Shown here: one piece after another, positions 8,601 to 8,884 of the stretch
Layout: every line of letters starts with the position of its first letter
How positions within the stretch are numbered: position 1 is the stretch's first letter
Assembly (NCBI GenBank): GCA_030638325.1
Contig: DAOWEV010000258.1
Location: forward strand, 1 to 8,884
Direction of reading: 5' to 3'
DNA: 8,884 nt
Source: Bacteroidales bacterium
GTDB lineage: Bacteria > Bacteroidota > Bacteroidia > Bacteroidales > JAGOPY01
Notes under the pieces: model-generated
The model's database searches: none
Seen by the model: the letters and a program-made list of their open reading frames with translations, nothing else
What the model was told of the DNA's origin: nothing
Position numbers and translations under genes: made by a program

Positions 8601-8884
8601 TTACCTTGAACGGCCTGCTTGATGTTGATCAGGGAGCAGTTTTGGTACATGGAACCTTTGAACTGGCTACAACGGGTACTTTAACAATTGATGGAGGTAG
8701 TTTTATCGATGATGCACCCCATGATGCCGGTAACATTTGGCCTCCAATTGCAGGCACCTTTAACCTCACCGGTGGATTGTTTGAAATAACGAATTATAAC
8801 ACTAGTTTTGAGCCCGGTGGAACATTTAATATCAGCGGCGGGACCATCCGGAATGGACGGGCATTCAGGGTTGCATCCGGCACA
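2633..8884 (+). CDS. Giant secreted protein: N-terminal papain/C39-like cysteine peptidase fused to long beta-repeat arrays (3' partial)
   Basis: An unbroken frame of 2084 codons runs from ATG 2633 to the last base, with no stop inside the window. The start is supported by a signal peptide at residues 1-23 (K2 and K6, core VVLTVAIFILISL, then SLS before Gln24, fitting the Bacteroidota preference for Gln after signal peptidase I). There is no Shine-Dalgarno; the bases before ATG are A+T-rich, as usual in the phylum. Residues about 65-335 resemble C39-like/papain-fold peptidases: Cys82 in FGCSATSGAM, His285 in NHTMVGYGYDD, Asp305 in VYIHDTWD, and the conserved-looking blocks CPLSATSQWLDGRT, GHVDDYW and GDCTGDFM. 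Peptide-bond cleavage by a thiolate is therefore likely; the substrate is unknown. The remainder is beta-rich: Trp/Cys modules at 339-398 and 1375-1443, ten strand-repeat motifs, and a glycine-rich, beta-helix-like part at about 1173-1370. Two charged linkers interrupt the repeats at 835-870 and 1142-1170. A C-terminal sorting domain is expected beyond the window but not seen. Sampled stretches look lower in G+C than the upstream gene. Confidence 0.92.
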   Translation, partial: MKSYYKVVLTVAIFILISLPSLSQKQYYKNIVDTIITDDGRVIIAIEVPGKPPADYRAPAAEYTRTMVTLPLVPAFNWSFGCSATSGAMIAGHYDNMGYPNMYNGPTNNGIMPMDNSAWSDTTISGENRHRCPLSATSQWLDGRTTAGHVDDYWISFGSIGPDPWTVAGGGSGIEHTHGDCTGDFMKTNQWIVPNPDGFNSDGSTRFYYWENGAPLTATQMETEGIDDEDGCYGMKLFFESRGYTVVDVFNQYIEEEGNTYGFSYNDFKAEIDAGRLVFIHITNHTMVGYGYDDGGGTNTVYIHDTWDYLNHTMIWAGSYDNKDHYAVSCFELQASTINVWNGNVNSYWGNNGNWSLGHDPTASETAVIPDLNTPCIVDYTPKECNNLDIYPGAILRIMDPELEIWNDLNVYGEIEFNDNAAVLTVHDDIDWKSTSVMDVNTSLSYNPVINVYGNWEDREGCFIQMDNGIVDFKGSSNSWIRTRTSSNYFNHIRNNKTGTSILGISSSCTEDCVVDGNIYMYAGSELQSNSSSVALVIDGFLNNMGGNIRLANGTLKFTGNPSSVGLKPNTGDYVNNLIIDIGSTTLSLDNTYSSELWIKGDLELQNGYFDPNSFTIKIEGDWSNDMGPYAFIQAGTRVIFQGSSDQDIKDSEDFNILEADIGAAIRINNVATTVNVSVYDWTSGGIEVLAGTLNISDLTDNSIYGGWRLYPSGEINISNPGGWIDLNGDLHIFGGTMNVSGGDDSYWAFSANASIEMSGGVLDFTDQGIVLSNNYALTEETITGGIIRVNQGFNGLSRIDFNPPGGTFEFYGTSDYSINQGAGNTFHHVNINKASSSKENNNYSKRAPKKASNSKTTRRGPPGGGTRSNTSTLTANLYLTGDMIITSGVLDVSASNYDIFLDGNWTNSVGDAGFIERQGIVTFQGGAETDINTDETFWDLKVDKTSIQYYALEIDAGRTVNVTDDLDIMDGTLEMNNSSILNITDLYLRANAGLNAYLDTGLEINIQGSWYDYNAAFDDWIGFKAGTSTVTFNGSANQFLNNYTDITEVFYHLIIDNSGGDFRPSDPVKVRGDLSINAGDWWDAVASLNHYFEGDFTVDPAAGFFGTTGNIVNFTGTADQSVSFPGAANGYFNDVIVNKVSSKSDNVLKEGAEEVPALPAEGGGNRSMQVNMASEIISLGGGYLVIEEGTLNLNGHYYRCTGNVSINDGGTLSIDANAWLEVGGGDALSVNNGGTLEVLGSYGNEALIEGHNDLLYNFFVNSGGTISAEYAIFEEMAGVGLNVMDGGIVDLSHPFDFCTFKLGDAGAGTSALTINNNQALTISGAVFPANTCDYNVSKTIDQGNVTLSSVSGTFAGPTYEDDAFGRIHWSEHGMWLGFVSIDWNTAGNWGFDIVPDVNVDVFIPYGCPNYPDLTGHLGVNYPTSMSYYCKSLDIDAGGELTISTAHNIYNFGQITCDGKMDIGDDIYTYSTSVLNIYDTIYLGSASSEGRLTMYNGSTVNQYGGHLFVESIKLNDGSQFNGTGGITHIYESGTAPATQNIVIEDADSYFFDFYIDASANASLSDCAYDLEANWSFDVHGTFTTNGYDVVTDYCDIYGDLTIATGNLTVNNNGPYFHNGCTLNMSGGTIDGGNLIIFYTGAAENVSDGDISVNGSLVNHSDVFTPTGGTFTFNTTTGGSINDNTQFYDLTIDKGTGMLESGSEGSGVDIHVLNDLHITSGTFELNSPSNLTIDNTLTISAGATLDADDAPTVNIFVGNDWFDNNYSTGFIAGSNSVVTFNGTSGLQQVCEKSYFNTFVIDATSIYVRPSTPGYAVIYCDSMHIENGTLRIGGYRVVVDDDLTIAGNLRMDLANDTLEIGNDIIWQDGSTDLVTDGKIFIGYNWTFENGTSAQLGTGNTVIMNGTGGSYILCDDADAAFGTLDISKPGSVITLIHGASQYDMNVAGDMYVRAGNEFRVQTRDLFVLGELVNEATSEINMMLNGNIETDSEFTLNGLLDVDQGAVLVHGTFELATTGTLTIDGGSFIDDAPHDAGNIWPPIAGTFNLTGGLFEITNYNTSFEPGGTFNISGGTIRNGRAFRVASGT
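3647..3826 (+). repeat. Trp/Cys-pair module, copy 1 (within the giant peptidase gene)
   Basis: Residues 339-398 follow the peptidase domain directly. They show the pattern VWNGN...YWGNNGNW, then AVIPDLNTPC, a second Cys before NNLDI, and GAILRI. Cys376 and Cys385 may form a disulfide. The W-rich start, VxIP centre and CxxLxI end match a module common in secreted Bacteroidota repeat proteins. A second copy lies about 3.1 kb downstream. Confidence 0.75.
4043..6052 (+). repeat. First array of degenerate beta-strand repeats (seven motifs) in the giant protein
   Basis: The core motif xVxFxG recurs at 4043 (VDFKG), 4298 (LKFTG), 4547 (VIFQG), 5057 (FEFYG), 5396 (VTFQG), 5723 (VTFNG) and 5969 (VNFTG). 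In most copies it is followed some 15-25 residues later by an aromatic and a strand such as HHVNINK, WDLKVDK, YHLIIDN or NDVIVNK, then a GDL or TDDL strand with a GxLD turn, and often a GNW or GSW strand before the next unit. Spacing is irregular, roughly 80-170 residues. Divergence is high at DNA level, so these are old protein repeats rather than recent DNA duplications. A parallel beta-helix or stalk-like fold is inferred. Confidence 0.7.
5132..5242 (+). repeat. Basic linker with imperfect in-frame duplication (linker 1)
   Basis: Residues 835-870 interrupt a strand repeat just after HHVNINK. The segment is rich in Ser, Asn, Lys, Arg and Gly, with dibasic steps KR, KK and RR, unlike the acidic beta-rich sequence around it. 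At DNA level 5132-5182 and 5183-5221 are related: both begin AAAGCATCC, carry TTCAAA a few bases on, and end in an (A/G)AGGG(G/C)(C/T)CCT-like block coding R-A-P or R-G-P. The second copy is 12 bases shorter, so the frame is kept. The segment is probably disordered. Confidence 0.65.
6056..6142 (+). other. Charged/acidic linker inside a strand repeat (linker 2)
   Basis: Residues about 1142-1170 follow NDVIVNK, the same structural point at which linker 1 sits after HHVNINK. The segment starts with SSKSDN, becomes acidic (KEGAEEVP) and ends in a Gly-rich run (AEGGGNR). No DNA similarity to linker 1 is obvious beyond the Ser/Lys start, and its net charge is more acidic. It is probably a flexible segment between two beta blocks. 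Confidence 0.6.
6755..6961 (+). repeat. Trp/Cys-pair module, copy 2 (within the giant peptidase gene)
   Basis: Residues 1375-1443 repeat the plan of copy 1: MWLGFVSIDWNTAGNW, then VDVFIPYGCPNYP, then YYCKSLDIDAGGELTI. Cys1408 and Cys1430 correspond in place to Cys376 and Cys385. It is preceded by SGTFAGPTYEDDAFGRIHW, which closes the preceding block, and followed by a DDIYTYSTSVLNI segment that resembles DDIDWKSTSVMDV after copy 1. Confidence 0.75.
7640..8437 (+). repeat. Second array of degenerate beta-strand repeats (three motifs seen, continues past the window)
   Basis: The motif recurs at 7640 (FTFNT, followed by YDLTIDKGTG), 7961 (VTFNG, followed by NTFVIDATS) and 8327 (VIMNG, followed by GTLDISKPGS). 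Between them are DLHITSGTFEL, GNDWFDNNYSTGF and DLTIAGNL type strands as in the first array. Further GTFELA, GTFNLTGGLFEI and GTFNISGGTI strands continue to the last base. Confidence 0.7.

Overview
The window reads as part of a Bacteroidota genome, most likely an uncultured Bacteroidia lineage. The evidence is a type IX secretion (T9SS) type A sorting domain on the first protein, an N-terminal signal peptide whose predicted cleavage leaves Gln at +1 on the second, secreted repeat proteins of the style common in that phylum, a TTG-N20-TAnnTTT type promoter candidate and no Shine-Dalgarno before the second start. Both genes lie on the + strand. I see no rRNA, tRNA, CRISPR array, insertion sequence or phage gene.

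Layout. (1) Positions 3-2306: the 3' part of a gene for a secreted FG-GAP/VCBS beta-propeller protein with nine Ca-binding-loop motifs (DxDxDGxxD and variants) and a C-terminal T9SS sorting domain. Its true start lies before the window, because the frame stays open upstream of the first usable GTG. (2) Positions 2307-2632: a 326-base intergenic stretch with a 72-base array of an 8-base unit (TTCGCCCY), a small TTCGGAC/TCCGA element, a 7-base repeat (CTCTCAA), a candidate promoter and a perfect 8-bp A+T-rich inverted repeat in the presumed leader. (3) Positions 2633-8884: one uninterrupted reading frame of 2084 codons that runs off the window end. It is easy to miss because no stop codon closes it here. 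It encodes a signal peptide, a papain/C39-like cysteine peptidase domain with Cys82, His285 and Asp305 as candidate triad, and then about 1750 residues of beta-rich repeats. These repeats are arranged as two copies of a Trp/Cys-pair module (residues about 339-398 and 1375-1443), each followed by an array of strand repeats built around the motif xVTFNGxxxQ...F..L.IDK.

How they may work together. Both products look like exported surface or extracellular proteins. The first should travel through T9SS. The second probably does too, but its C-terminus is not in the window, so this is inference. The intergenic promoter candidate and simple repeats suggest separate transcription units rather than a tight operon. 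No substrate can be assigned to the peptidase. I do not see a clear multi-gene undescribed system. The most interesting items are the giant peptidase-repeat fusion, its two charged linkers inserted at the same point of the repeat unit, and the composite simple-repeat array between the genes.
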